Below are positions 27,372-35,687 of a stretch of DNA of 64,000 nt, piece by piece; positions within the stretch are counted from its first letter, which is position 1, and the number at the start of each line of letters is the position of its first letter. This DNA comes from ELB16-189 sp018266435. Its GTDB lineage: Bacteria; Bacteroidota; Bacteroidia; Cytophagales; Cyclobacteriaceae. Where the stretch lies: contig CP126125.1 of assembly GCA_030123525.1 (NCBI GenBank), forward strand, positions 2,046,001 through 2,110,000. Direction: 5' to 3'. The notes beneath the pieces were generated by a model. That model ran no database searches. It had not been told where the DNA came from and saw only the letters and a list, made by a program, of their open reading frames with translations. A program made the translations under genes and the position numbers.

Positions 27372-28808
27372 TTATCTGGCTTGGGTAATGAATAAATCAA
27401 AATCACCTGAAGCTGCAGACTTTAACAACAACGCCTGCCACACATTAATATATGCCACATTCAGATCTGTCTCGGCCTGGGTAAGTGAGTACTCCGCCTG
27501 TTGAAGTTCAACAATGGTGGCCAGTCCGTTTTTATACAGTGTAGTTTTTTGTACAAAAGCATCGGATGCGGCTTTGTACTGCAGGGGTACTTCTTTCAGG
27601 CTGAGTAAACAGTTTTCAATTTTTTGATCGGCCAGAATGAGTTGGTCTTTCAATTGCGTAGAAATCAGATCGTATTCGTTTTGGTAGGCAGCCGACAAAA
27701 AATGCTGGGCATTTACCTGTTGACGTATTTTGGTCAGGTTCATCACGTTCCACGAAAGTGCCACTCCGAGAAGAAAATTTGAACGGGTAGGAGTGATGCC
27801 ATCGGCATAGCTTGACGAATAATTTTGAGGTGCCAGCGGAGAATAATTATAGTTGAAGCCAGACGCGCGTGTTTGGATAATGCTGAAAAAATTAGTGGAG
27901 GGCAGGGCGCTCCGCTTTAAAAAAAGAGCCATTTGATCGCTGAAGCGAATCCGGCTTTTATAAAACTGCACTTGCGGGTTGTTGTCAATCTCCGTTGATG
28001 TTTTGAAGTCGGCAGGTACTCGTTCAAAAAAAGTTGTGTCGAGCAGAAAAGGATCGGGCGCAAGCTTCAGGTATTGCGCCAGTACATTGCGGTTTTGTTG
28101 TTCGGTGTTAATGGCTTGGATCAGCAAAAGTTTAGCTCGTGATACATCGGCATTGGCCAATGAAGAATCAACCCCGGGGTTTAGCCCGGTGAGCGCGCGG
28201 GCTTTGATGGTTTTTTGTACGACAACGGCACGCCTTAAATTTGATTGAGCCACCACAATCAGTCGCTGGGCTGTAAGCAAACTCAGATAAGCTCCGGCCA
28301 CTCGTATTCCGTGAACAAATTGCTCTTGTGTAAGGTCGGCCGAATCGCGATTAGCCTGTGCTCCCGACATTTTTATTTTTGACCGTACCCGGCCAAAGGT
28401 GAAAAACTCCCAGTTGACATTGGCCAGATACAGGGCACCAAAAGCCGCGTTCCAACTTTGTAGTCCTGACACCGGACCGGCCGAAGCCACAGCTAAACCT
28501 GCACCGGCACCCGGCAGCCCCACGGCACCCAGCGGACCATATTGTCCGTTTACCGTGCCGTAATCTTGTTGAATAGAACCAATTAAATTTGGTAAGTACT
28601 CGTTCTTGGTATTTTGTTTTAAAGCAGCTGAGGCACGGTAGTAATTGCGCTTTGCTTCAATGGTCTGATAATTTTTTAAGCCATGAGTTACGGCTTCTGA
28701 CATGACCATTGGGTTTTGAGCCAAGCACAAAACCGGAGACAGGTGAAGCGCAAAGAGGATAAATAGTTTAGGCAGAAACAAACCGGCAATTTTTTTGATC
28801 AGACGCAA
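27372..28808 (-). CDS. TolC family outer-membrane channel of the RND operon
   Basis: 478 residues: signal peptide (about 1-30, cleavage near CLAQ-N) and two outer-membrane-efflux repeats, the second ending YKNGLATIVELQQAEYSLTQ. A Gly/Ala/Val-rich insert (residues about 93-115, LGAVGLPGAGAGLAVASAGP) lies in the first half. The start is assigned to TTG at 28808: an in-frame TGA lies three codons upstream, no ATG exists before residue 34, and the signal peptide needs these residues. It is the first gene of the efflux operon, divergent from the response-regulator gene, with about 150 bases between the starts. Confidence 0.88.
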   Translation of the reverse strand: MRLIKKIAGLFLPKLFILFALHLSPVLCLAQNPMVMSEAVTHGLKNYQTIEAKRNYYRASAALKQNTKNEYLPNLIGSIQQDYGTVNGQYGPLGAVGLPGAGAGLAVASAGPVSGLQSWNAAFGALYLANVNWEFFTFGRVRSKIKMSGAQANRDSADLTQEQFVHGIRVAGAYLSLLTAQRLIVVAQSNLRRAVVVQKTIKARALTGLNPGVDSSLANADVSRAKLLLIQAINTEQQNRNVLAQYLKLAPDPFLLDTTFFERVPADFKTSTEIDNNPQVQFYKSRIRFSDQMALFLKRSALPSTNFFSIIQTRASGFNYNYSPLAPQNYSSSYADGITPTRSNFLLGVALSWNVMNLTKIRQQVNAQHFLSAAYQNEYDLISTQLKDQLILADQKIENCLLSLKEVPLQYKAASDAFVQKTTLYKNGLATIVELQQAEYSLTQAETDLNVAYINVWQALLLKSAASGDFDLFITQAR

Positions 28809-28848
28809 ACACTTTCAAACAGCAATTTATCAAACAGAAGTTCAGAAA

Positions 28849-28856
28849 GAAATATA
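28849..28856 (-). promoter_or_regulatory. putative promoter of the efflux operon (TATATTTC)
   Basis: On the minus strand, TATATTTC (one mismatch to TAnnTTTG) lies 40 bases before the TTG start of the TolC-like gene, within the divergent intergenic region shared with the response regulator. Confidence 0.35.
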
Positions 28857-28945
28857 TTTTGTGCGAGGCTATCGTAGCTTAAAGCCAAGCATAAAAAAAT
28901 GTAGATTTATGCGGTTATCGGCCCCAAAGCTGACCGGTAATATCA

Positions 28946-28953
28946 TATTTTTG
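28946..28953 (+). promoter_or_regulatory. response-regulator -7 element TATTTTTG
   Basis: Exact TAnnTTTG match ending three bases before the ATG at 28957, predicting a leaderless transcript. There is no good TTG at the -33 position. Confidence 0.5.
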
Positions 28954-28956
28954 TAT

Positions 28957-29634
28957 ATGAACTTATTATTGGTAGAAGACGAAGCGAGCCTATCCAATTT
29001 TATAAAAAAAGGATTTGAGAGTGAGGGCATCAATGTAGAGGTAGCGTATGATGGCACCATTGCGCGCAGCAAATTCAATGCTAACCGGTATGATTTAGCC
29101 ATACTAGACATTAATTTACCAGGCATAAACGGATTTGAATTGTGCAAGCAGTTCAAAAAAGCTCATCCCTATTCTCCGGTCATTTTCTTAACTGCTCTGG
29201 ATGGAATAGATGATAAAGTGGCCGGCTTTGAGGCAGGAGCAGAAGATTACTTGGTGAAGCCATTTGAGTTTAAAGAATTGTTGTTGCGGATCAAAGCCTT
29301 GATTAAGCGAGCCAATTCGGCCGTTGCCTTACAACGCAAACTGACAGCAGCCGATCTTGAAATGGATGCAGACGCAAAAATTGTTACCCGAGCAGGCAAG
29401 CGCATCGATCTTACTGCCCGCGAATTTGGTTTGCTGGAGTACCTGCTTATTAACAAAGGACGAACGGTGAGCCGCATTGATATAGCCGAAAAAGTGTGGG
29501 ACCTTAATTTTGATACCTCTACTAACGTGATTGATGTCTATATCAATTATTTGCGAAAAAAAATTGAAAAAGGTTTCGATAAAAAGATATTGCATACGGT
29601 GGTAGGCATGGGCTACGTTATCCGGGAAGACTAA
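28957..29634 (+). CDS. OmpR/PhoB-type response regulator
   Basis: 225 residues. The receiver domain has the acidic pair in LLVEDEA, phospho-acceptor Asp51 in LAILDINLPG, Thr in FLTALD and Lys101 in YLVKPFEF. A winged-helix DNA-binding domain follows (LTAREFGLLEYLL, ending GMGYVIRED). The start is the ATG at 28957; a longer frame from 28795 would add unrelated residues and run across the promoter and the divergent gene. It overlaps its kinase gene by one base (TAATG). Its position opposite the RND efflux operon suggests it controls that operon. Confidence 0.95.
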   Translation: MNLLLVEDEASLSNFIKKGFESEGINVEVAYDGTIARSKFNANRYDLAILDINLPGINGFELCKQFKKAHPYSPVIFLTALDGIDDKVAGFEAGAEDYLVKPFEFKELLLRIKALIKRANSAVALQRKLTAADLEMDADAKIVTRAGKRIDLTAREFGLLEYLLINKGRTVSRIDIAEKVWDLNFDTSTNVIDVYINYLRKKIEKGFDKKILHTVVGMGYVIRED

Positions 29635-31025
29635 TGTTATTCCGCCATCAAATTACACTTTCGTTTATCGGGCTATCGGGCCTGATGTTATTGCTTTTTT
29701 CGTTTTATATCTATGTGGTAAGCGCTAATTCGCGCAAGCAACAATTTCAGTCTATTATCCAAGGCAAAGCACTGGCCACTAAAGAAATTTATTTGCTGCA
29801 CGATAAGGTAGCTGAGAAAATCATTACGAGCTTTCCCGAGCAATCAGAATACGTGTTTGATGAAAACCATAGATTGATCTTTGCAATCAATGACCTGCAT
29901 GATTTTACGTTTGACAAAAAATTTTTTGACTCTTTCGATGATAAGCCCGAGCAGTTCTTTGACTACGGAGCGAATGTTCGCAATGGCTACAAAGAAGGCT
30001 ATGGCCTGCGCTTCGGTGAAGATCCCAAAAAACGGCTGGTTGTAATTATGGCCTACAACAAAAGCGGCTTCGACCAGTTAGAAAGTTTGAAGGATAACCT
30101 TATTGTGGGTAACCTGCTTTTTTTAGGTCTTACCGGTATAACTCTTTACCTGTTGGTAACCCGCGCATTTATACCCATTCAGAGTTTAGTGAGCGAGTCA
30201 GAATCTGTTCAGGCACACGATATGAATTTTAGACTCAGTTACACCAACCCTAAAAACGAAATTGGTATTGTAGCCAACTCGTTCAACAAGGTGCTTGAGA
30301 AAATGCAAGCCATGGTACAAAACCAAAAATCGTTTATTTCTTATGCTTCACATGAGTTGCGTACTCCGCTCTCGGCCATATCGGGAATCCTGGAAACTTC
30401 CCTTAAATATGACTTAACCCTTGGCCAAGCCAAGACAAGTATGGAGGAAGCAAAAAAACAAATACAAAAAGCCTCTACCCTTGTAAATGGACTGCTGCAA
30501 TTAGCCAAAATAGAATCTACTGACACCCTGACAGAGCGATCTATCGTAAACATTGTGGATGTTATCCTCGACTCAATCAGTTTTTTTAAACTGAAGTTTC
30601 CGCAACAAGAGTTTTCATTTCAGATGATTGATGCAGAAATTAATATAGAGATGGGCGGAAACCCCGAACTGCTGCGCACCGCGCTGGTTAACCTGATCGA
30701 CAACGCCTCCAAATATTCTAATCGCGCCAGCATTGACCTTATCCTTGCATTTAAAAAACCAGACCTTATCTCAATCTGTGTGATAGACCAGGGTATTGGT
30801 ATTGAAGGTGAAGACATGCCTAAAATTTTTGATCCTCTTTTTCGCGGGCGCAATGTTTCCACCATTGAGGGATTTGGGCTGGGCCTTGCCTTGACCTACC
30901 GCATTGTGACTCACCACCATGGTCAGCTGAAAATTTATAAAAACCAAGGGCAAGGCATGACTGCCGAAGTGTTGATCCCGATGATGAGCGAAGATCAGAG
31001 GAGGCAAGAAGATAGATATTATTGA
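29634..31025 (+). CDS. sensor histidine kinase, partner of the upstream regulator
   Basis: 463 residues: TM1 (about 9-31), a periplasmic sensor of about 120 residues, TM2 (about 154-176), HAMP, DHp with H-box SYASHELRTPLSAISG, and a complete HATPase domain (N-box NLIDNASKYS, G1 DQGIGIEG, F-box IFDPLFRG, G2 GFGLGLAL). This is an EnvZ/CusS-like membrane kinase that should phosphorylate the regulator encoded one base upstream. It may sense the compound exported by the neighbouring RND system; that link is inferred from gene order only. Confidence 0.94.
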   Translation: MLFRHQITLSFIGLSGLMLLLFSFYIYVVSANSRKQQFQSIIQGKALATKEIYLLHDKVAEKIITSFPEQSEYVFDENHRLIFAINDLHDFTFDKKFFDSFDDKPEQFFDYGANVRNGYKEGYGLRFGEDPKKRLVVIMAYNKSGFDQLESLKDNLIVGNLLFLGLTGITLYLLVTRAFIPIQSLVSESESVQAHDMNFRLSYTNPKNEIGIVANSFNKVLEKMQAMVQNQKSFISYASHELRTPLSAISGILETSLKYDLTLGQAKTSMEEAKKQIQKASTLVNGLLQLAKIESTDTLTERSIVNIVDVILDSISFFKLKFPQQEFSFQMIDAEINIEMGGNPELLRTALVNLIDNASKYSNRASIDLILAFKKPDLISICVIDQGIGIEGEDMPKIFDPLFRGRNVSTIEGFGLGLALTYRIVTHHHGQLKIYKNQGQGMTAEVLIPMMSEDQRRQEDRYY

Positions 31026-31169
31026 AATGATTGGCGACCTGCCGGTAAGAAAAACACAGATAGGGCTACCTTCAGATGAAATTTAAAAAGGGACTTCACG
31101 AAAGTCACGACTGCTGATTATAAAGACGACTTTAGGTTCAAATAATTTATGTTCTAAAATTTATTTTTT

Positions 31170-31532
31170 ATGAAAACACCTCTTATACTTTTAATGGTAG
31201 GTTGTTGTGCCGGCATTCTCAGTGGGATGATTGGTATAGGCGGAGGAGTGGTGCTTATCCCGGCACTTGTTTATTTACTGGGGTACACGCAGCATTTGGC
31301 TGAAGGCACAACTTTGGCAGCCATGGTACCGCCCATAGGTTTTTTAGCAGCTTGGGTCTATTACAAAAATGATTATGTTGATCTGAAAGCAGCTACCCTG
31401 ATTGCTTTTGGTTTTTTTATTGGTGGATATGTGGGTGCCAAGTGGGCCAACCAGCTTTCTTCCGAAATGCTTCAAAAAATTTTCGGAGTGATTATGTTTT
31501 TGCTGAGCATTAAAATGCTGTGGCCAAAATAA
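31170..31532 (+). CDS. half-length TauE/SafE family membrane protein
   Basis: 120 residues with four hydrophobic segments. GMIGIGGGVVLIPALVYLLG near the N-terminus is the hallmark repeat of TauE/SafE (sulfite/organosulfonate exporter) proteins, and GGYVGAKWANQLSS is the second family stretch. Typical members have about 250 residues and two such repeats with opposite topology; this one has only the first. It ends properly in LSIKMLWPK, the usual end of a repeat, and no second half follows in any frame nearby. It is therefore a natural single-repeat version that would need to dimerise. Substrate unknown. Confidence 0.82.
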   Translation: MKTPLILLMVGCCAGILSGMIGIGGGVVLIPALVYLLGYTQHLAEGTTLAAMVPPIGFLAAWVYYKNDYVDLKAATLIAFGFFIGGYVGAKWANQLSSEMLQKIFGVIMFLLSIKMLWPK

Positions 31533-31657
31533 ACCGGATAACAGTTGGATTGACAACTGCGCCAGTCAAAAAAAATTAGCCGTTAGAAAAAAATATCTAT
31601 TTATGTAAAACCATAACCTGTGAGTTGCGTTAGTTATCATAGTTTACAGGTTTTTAG

Positions 31658-31665
31658 TATTTTTG
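31658..31665 (+). promoter_or_regulatory. -7 element TATTTTTG of the DUF2911 gene
   Basis: Exact TAnnTTTG match 75 bases before the ATG at 31741. It would give a leader of about 70 bases that contains the hairpin at 31672-31700. Confidence 0.45.
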
Positions 31666-31671
31666 AATATA

Positions 31672-31700
31672 GAAAGCGTTTCGTTCAGCGGGGCGCTTTC
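31672..31700 (+). promoter_or_regulatory. leader hairpin before the DUF2911 gene
   Basis: GAAAGCG and CGCTTTC form a 7-bp stem around a 15-base loop, followed three bases later by TTTTT. It looks terminator-like but lies between a promoter-like element and the gene it precedes, so it could be an attenuator, or it may end transcripts from the TauE gene. Confidence 0.4.
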
Positions 31701-31740
31701 CTGTTTTTACAAATAGAATCCAATCAACCAACTATCAATT

Positions 31741-32265
31741 ATGAAAAAACAACTGACTATCCTTACGCTGGCTTTGATGTCGCTGGCCGCTACGGCTGCT
31801 TTCGCTCAAAAAAAAGATGACCCCAGCAAGCGCCCAAGCCCACCGGCTAAAGCTGAAAGCACCATAGATGGAGCAAAACTTGTGATCAGTTACAGTTCAC
31901 CTTCAGTGAAAGGAAGAAAAATCTTTGGAGGCCTTGAGCCATACGGAAAAGTATGGAGAACAGGTGCCAACGAAGCTACTACGTTTACAACAGACAAAGA
32001 CGTGAAAATCGATGGAAAGACACTGGCCAAAGGAACGTATGCCCTCTTTACCATTCCTAACGAAAAAGAGTGGATCATTATCTTTAATAAAAATGCCAAA
32101 CAATGGGGAGCTTTTGATTATAAAGAATCAGAAGATGCACTGCGGGTAACTGTTAAGCCCTCCAAGACTTCAAGCCTCGTAGAGAAGTTTAACATTTCCA
32201 TTGAAGGCAACAAGGTGGTACTTAAGTGGGAAAACACACAAGTGGAATTTGCAGTTAAAGGATAA
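31741..32265 (+). CDS. DUF2911 domain secreted protein
   Basis: 174 residues with a signal peptide (1-22, cleavage AFAQ-K). The rest is a DUF2911 domain: the characteristic GRKIFGGLEPYGKVWRTGAN and the following NEATTFTTDKDV, GTYALFTIP and WGAFDYKE are all present. The domain is common in Bacteroidota and its function is unknown. Both a promoter-like element with leader hairpin and a strong terminator flank it, so it is a single-gene unit. Confidence 0.9.
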   Translation: MKKQLTILTLALMSLAATAAFAQKKDDPSKRPSPPAKAESTIDGAKLVISYSSPSVKGRKIFGGLEPYGKVWRTGANEATTFTTDKDVKIDGKTLAKGTYALFTIPNEKEWIIIFNKNAKQWGAFDYKESEDALRVTVKPSKTSSLVEKFNISIEGNKVVLKWENTQVEFAVKG

Positions 32266-32286
32266 CCTGAATACTGCTACAATGTA

Positions 32287-32315
32287 AAGCCGAAGTTTTT
32301 TACTTCGGCTTTTTT
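32287..32315 (+). terminator. rho-independent terminator of the DUF2911 gene
   Basis: A 9-bp perfect stem AAGCCGAAG / CTTCGGCTT with a seven-base loop, running into T residues up to 32315, 21 bases after the stop codon. Confidence 0.9.
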
Positions 32316-32350
32316 ATTTCCGATCAACGAAGTTGTATTTTGCGAAGCGA

Positions 32351-32380
32351 TTGTGCTCTGATTTTTGAATTTTAATTTTG
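32351..32380 (+). promoter_or_regulatory. agmatine deiminase promoter, TTG-N19-TAATTTTG
   Basis: TTG at 32351-32353, 19-base spacer, TAATTTTG at 32373-32380: a full consensus match with the same spacing as the guaA promoter. Transcription should begin about five bases before the ATG at 32389. Confidence 0.7.
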
Positions 32381-32388
32381 AATTAATA

Positions 32389-33423
32389 ATGAACCCTCGC
32401 GAACAAGGTTACTTTTTTCCTGCTGAATTTTCCCCGCATGAAGCCACATGGTTAAGCTGGCCGCACAAAGAAGAATCATGGCCAGGAAAAATTGATGTTA
32501 TTTTCCCGGTATATGCAGAATTTGTAATGCGGGTAGCCGAAGGTGAAAAGGTAAACATCAACGTAGCCGATGAGGCGATGAAGCTAGAGGCAATGGCTCA
32601 CTTACAAAAAATTAATACCGATTTAATAAATATTTATTTCTTTTTTCATCCTACCAACGATGCCTGGTGTCGCGACCACGGCCCGGCATTTCTCATCAAT
32701 TCAAATGAAAAAAAGAAAATGGTAGTGAAGTGGAATTACAATGCCTGGGGAGGAAAATATCCTCCGTTCGATCTCGATAACGAAATTCCCATTTCCATTG
32801 CCCGGCAACTACAATTGCCTATGGCTAAACCGGGCATAGTGATGGAAGGGGGCTCTGTTGACTTTAATGGAAAAGGAACAGTGCTTACCACCACTTCGTG
32901 CTTGCTGAATAAAAACCGAAACCCACACCTGAGTCAACAACAGATTGAAAAATACCTGATTGATTACTATGGTGTAACAAATGTATTGTGGTTGGGCGAT
33001 GGTATTGCAGGTGATGATACCGATGGCCACATTGACGATATCACCCGTTTTGTAAATGAAGAAACAGTAGTGACAGTGATAGAAGAAAATAAAGCCGATG
33101 AAAATTACAAGCCACTGAAAGAAAACGTGAAAACGTTGGAGAAAATGAAACTCGAAAACGGACGATCCATTAAAATCATAGAACTGCCCATGCCATCTCC
33201 GGTAGTTTATGAAGGACAGCGGTTACCCGCATCGTATGCCAATTTTTATATTTCAAACCGGTATGTGGTTACTCCGGTTTTCAACTGCATGCAGGATGAT
33301 AAGGCATTGAGTATTTTACAAAAATGTTTTCCCGATCGGAAAGTGATCGGTCTTGATTCAACAGATATTATTTGGGGACTGGGTTCGTTTCATTGTTTGA
33401 GCCAGCAGGAGCCAACAGTTTAG
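32389..33423 (+). CDS. agmatine deiminase / peptidylarginine deiminase family protein
   Basis: 344 residues of the guanidino-group-modifying fold. Catalytic features seen: the Asp/Arg region WCRDHGPAFL, the His region DDTDGHIDDITRFV, and the nucleophile Cys at the end in GSFHCLSQQEP. The N-terminus FSPHEATWLSWPHKEESWPG is typical of AguA-like enzymes, which convert agmatine to N-carbamoylputrescine in polyamine synthesis. No aguB (N-carbamoylputrescine amidase) is adjacent, so the exact substrate is not proven. The ATG at 32389 is preferred over a TTG eight codons upstream, which lies within the promoter. Its stop overlaps the convergent cyclo-ligase stop by four bases. Confidence 0.88.
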   Translation: MNPREQGYFFPAEFSPHEATWLSWPHKEESWPGKIDVIFPVYAEFVMRVAEGEKVNINVADEAMKLEAMAHLQKINTDLINIYFFFHPTNDAWCRDHGPAFLINSNEKKKMVVKWNYNAWGGKYPPFDLDNEIPISIARQLQLPMAKPGIVMEGGSVDFNGKGTVLTTTSCLLNKNRNPHLSQQQIEKYLIDYYGVTNVLWLGDGIAGDDTDGHIDDITRFVNEETVVTVIEENKADENYKPLKENVKTLEKMKLENGRSIKIIELPMPSPVVYEGQRLPASYANFYISNRYVVTPVFNCMQDDKALSILQKCFPDRKVIGLDSTDIIWGLGSFHCLSQQEPTV

Positions 33424-33986
33424 AACGTGTAAATTTTTTTGGGCGTGATACTGTGTGTTAGTTTGATGTCATGCGTGTCGGCATCAGAAATTTCATCTAC
33501 CGGTTCAAAAAACGAAAAGCCTATTTTTTTGCAGCCTGACCGGCATTCTTTTAAAAAACGATCGTAGTAACCCTTGCCATACCCTACACGGTTTCCTGTT
33601 TTATCAAAGGCCAGCAACGGAACGAGTACGACATCAATTTTTTCTGTCGGAGTTAGCTCTCCTGATGTTGGTTCTTCAATTCCCCAAGCATTTATTGAGA
33701 GTTGTGCGCGGTTTTCAAAATAATAATTGATCAACCGGTTACCTTCCATTTTTGGTATTGAAATTTTTATAGAAGGGAAGCGGGAGCGAAGCCCATTAAT
33801 GATCAACCACGTATTGGGCTCGTTTTTTAATGCAAGTGGTAGATAAGTATGGATAACACGGATTGCTGTCAGTTCAAACGAAGAGCAAAGTAAATCGAAA
33901 AATATTTTACTGGCCGTTTCAATTTCGTTTGCCGAAAGAGCCATTCTTTTTTTCAGGTAAACAGATCGCGCTTCGGGTTTTGTCAC
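33420..33986 (-). CDS. 5-formyltetrahydrofolate cyclo-ligase
   Basis: 188 residues. The enzyme uses ATP to convert 5-formyl-THF to 5,10-methenyl-THF, returning stored folate to one-carbon metabolism. The signature VGYGKGYYDRFL is intact with DVVLVPLLAFD before it, and the N-terminus EARSVYLKKRMALS fits the substrate/ATP site of the family. The start codon is GTG at 33986: it overlaps the bshC stop as GTGA, and no nearby ATG keeps the conserved N-terminal arginine/lysine stretch. It should be translated together with bshC. Confidence 0.92.
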   Translation of the reverse strand: MTKPEARSVYLKKRMALSANEIETASKIFFDLLCSSFELTAIRVIHTYLPLALKNEPNTWLIINGLRSRFPSIKISIPKMEGNRLINYYFENRAQLSINAWGIEEPTSGELTPTEKIDVVLVPLLAFDKTGNRVGYGKGYYDRFLKECRSGCKKIGFSFFEPVDEISDADTHDIKLTHSITPKKIYTF

Positions 33987-35542
33987 AACTCAAAAATTGA
34001 AAACCTGAAATCAAACGGATCAAAGTGCTGAATCAGTTTTTGAATGAACTGCGGGTTGGCCTGATAGAAATTCAGGAAATTATCTGTGCGCTCTTGTGGA
34101 TTGCCATTCGGAAACAAAAAATCTTTTACAACTTCAAGTTGACGGAGCTTGTCAGCCTGCTTGCGCTTTTCGGCACGCATCATTTTTTGCTCAATGCCTT
34201 CCAAGGCTTTAGTTAATCGATGAATTTGAGCCTCAGCATGCTTTAGCAAAGTCGGGTCAATTTGTGATGCCCTATGCTTTACAGTTTCAAAAATTTGCTT
34301 AGCGGATGTTACTTCTTTTTGTAGAGATAAATCCGCTGATGAGTTTTTTACAATCCAGTGGTTGAACAAATAATTTTTTTCTTCAAATAGGTCTTTTAGG
34401 TCAAGTCCTGATTTTTGAAACTTTTTCCAGGTAGGCTCATCCATCACGGCAGCAAAATTGCGGGGCATTAAAATGGGAAATGGAACTTTGAAATGATCAA
34501 AAACTCCTTTCAGTTGAAGCCAATACACTACTTCGGCCGGCCCGCCCGCGTAAGCGAGGTTGGGTAAAATCGTTTCCTGATACAGCGGTCGTAAGATTAC
34601 ATTTGGGCTGAATTTTTCGGGAGAGTTGGTGATTAGTTTTTCTATTTCGCTTTTTGAAAACTTCAGATTGGTTTCGATTACTGAAAAATAGTCTTCTTTT
34701 TTTTCAACCCGTTGTCGAATGGTGTTATCCAAATAAAAAAAATTGATGTCGCGGGCAAAAACCTGTGGATGATAGCCCAACGCTTCGAGTTGTTGATTTT
34801 TTTCTTCGACTAAATGCTTAGGAGTATGATTGAACAAATCATCGGTTATCACATTTTTAAAAAGCGATTTGAGTTCACGGTCGTCACCGTCTACCACAAT
34901 CAACCCCTCCTCACCAAACAATTCATTGATAAACTGACGTGTGGCTTGCGCCAGGTTTTTACTTTTTGAATACGCATTTTTAAAAACCGAAACATTGCCG
35001 GGCAATTCATCACAAAGTTGTGGCAGCCCATTGGGTGAAAACCGGCCCACGGCTCCGGTTTGTGTAGTCTCCCACGAATATTTTTTTCCATACAACCGGA
35101 ATGATTTGATCTCATCGTAGTCGTGGTCTTCGCTGGCCATCCAATACACCGGCACAAAATGATATTCGGGGTAGCGCTCTTTTAATTTTTTGCAGGCATT
35201 GATCACCGTCACGATTTTGTAAATGAAATACAAGGGGCCGGTGAAAATGCAAAGTTGGTGGCCAGTGGTTACGGTAAAAGTCTTTGAATCTTTTAGGGAA
35301 TTCAGGTTTGATTCTGCTGCTGTCGAAATTTTTACTCCTTCGTATTGTTTGCTCAGCGAATTAAATAACGTGACTCGGTTTTGCTGAGGGAAAGATTTTT
35401 TTTCAAGGATTTGATTTTCAAAATTTTCGATGACCGGAAAACGGTTATAAAAATTTTTAAGAGAATCTTTTTGAGAAATGTAATCGAGGAAGAACGATGA
35501 AAAGGAGCGGGTTTCGTGAAGTGAAATTTGGTGCGGATGCAT
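33983..35542 (-). CDS. bshC: bacillithiol biosynthesis cysteine-adding enzyme BshC
   Basis: 519 residues. BshC adds cysteine to glucosaminyl-malate in the last step of bacillithiol synthesis. Supporting stretches are TVTTGHQLCIFTGPLYFIYK, VPVYWMASEDHDYDEI, YAGGPAEVVYWLQLKGVFDH and the C-terminal coiled coil (AEAQIHRLTKALEGIEQKMM), which match the family in order and spacing. The ATG at 35542 (MHPHQISL) is chosen; the frame also opens at a TTG nine codons upstream. bshA and bshB are not in the window. It is followed, with a four-base overlap, by the folate cyclo-ligase gene. Confidence 0.92.
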   Translation of the reverse strand: MHPHQISLHETRSFSSFFLDYISQKDSLKNFYNRFPVIENFENQILEKKSFPQQNRVTLFNSLSKQYEGVKISTAAESNLNSLKDSKTFTVTTGHQLCIFTGPLYFIYKIVTVINACKKLKERYPEYHFVPVYWMASEDHDYDEIKSFRLYGKKYSWETTQTGAVGRFSPNGLPQLCDELPGNVSVFKNAYSKSKNLAQATRQFINELFGEEGLIVVDGDDRELKSLFKNVITDDLFNHTPKHLVEEKNQQLEALGYHPQVFARDINFFYLDNTIRQRVEKKEDYFSVIETNLKFSKSEIEKLITNSPEKFSPNVILRPLYQETILPNLAYAGGPAEVVYWLQLKGVFDHFKVPFPILMPRNFAAVMDEPTWKKFQKSGLDLKDLFEEKNYLFNHWIVKNSSADLSLQKEVTSAKQIFETVKHRASQIDPTLLKHAEAQIHRLTKALEGIEQKMMRAEKRKQADKLRQLEVVKDFLFPNGNPQERTDNFLNFYQANPQFIQKLIQHFDPFDFRFSIFEL

Positions 35543-35687
35543 AGTCAGCAATTTGTGAACGTGCGACAAATCATAATCTCGTAACGTACCGGGTGTTCAT
35601 TTTGTTCATAAAAAGTAAATGTCGGCACTTTCAGTTCACGACAATTCTATTAAGAATTTTTTAACAAAAAAATTAAAGAACAGATTC

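Noticed and set aside
31620..31820. 66-codon frame upstream of the DUF2911 gene
   Set aside because: Begins at TTG, spans the promoter and leader hairpin and overlaps the real gene out of frame.
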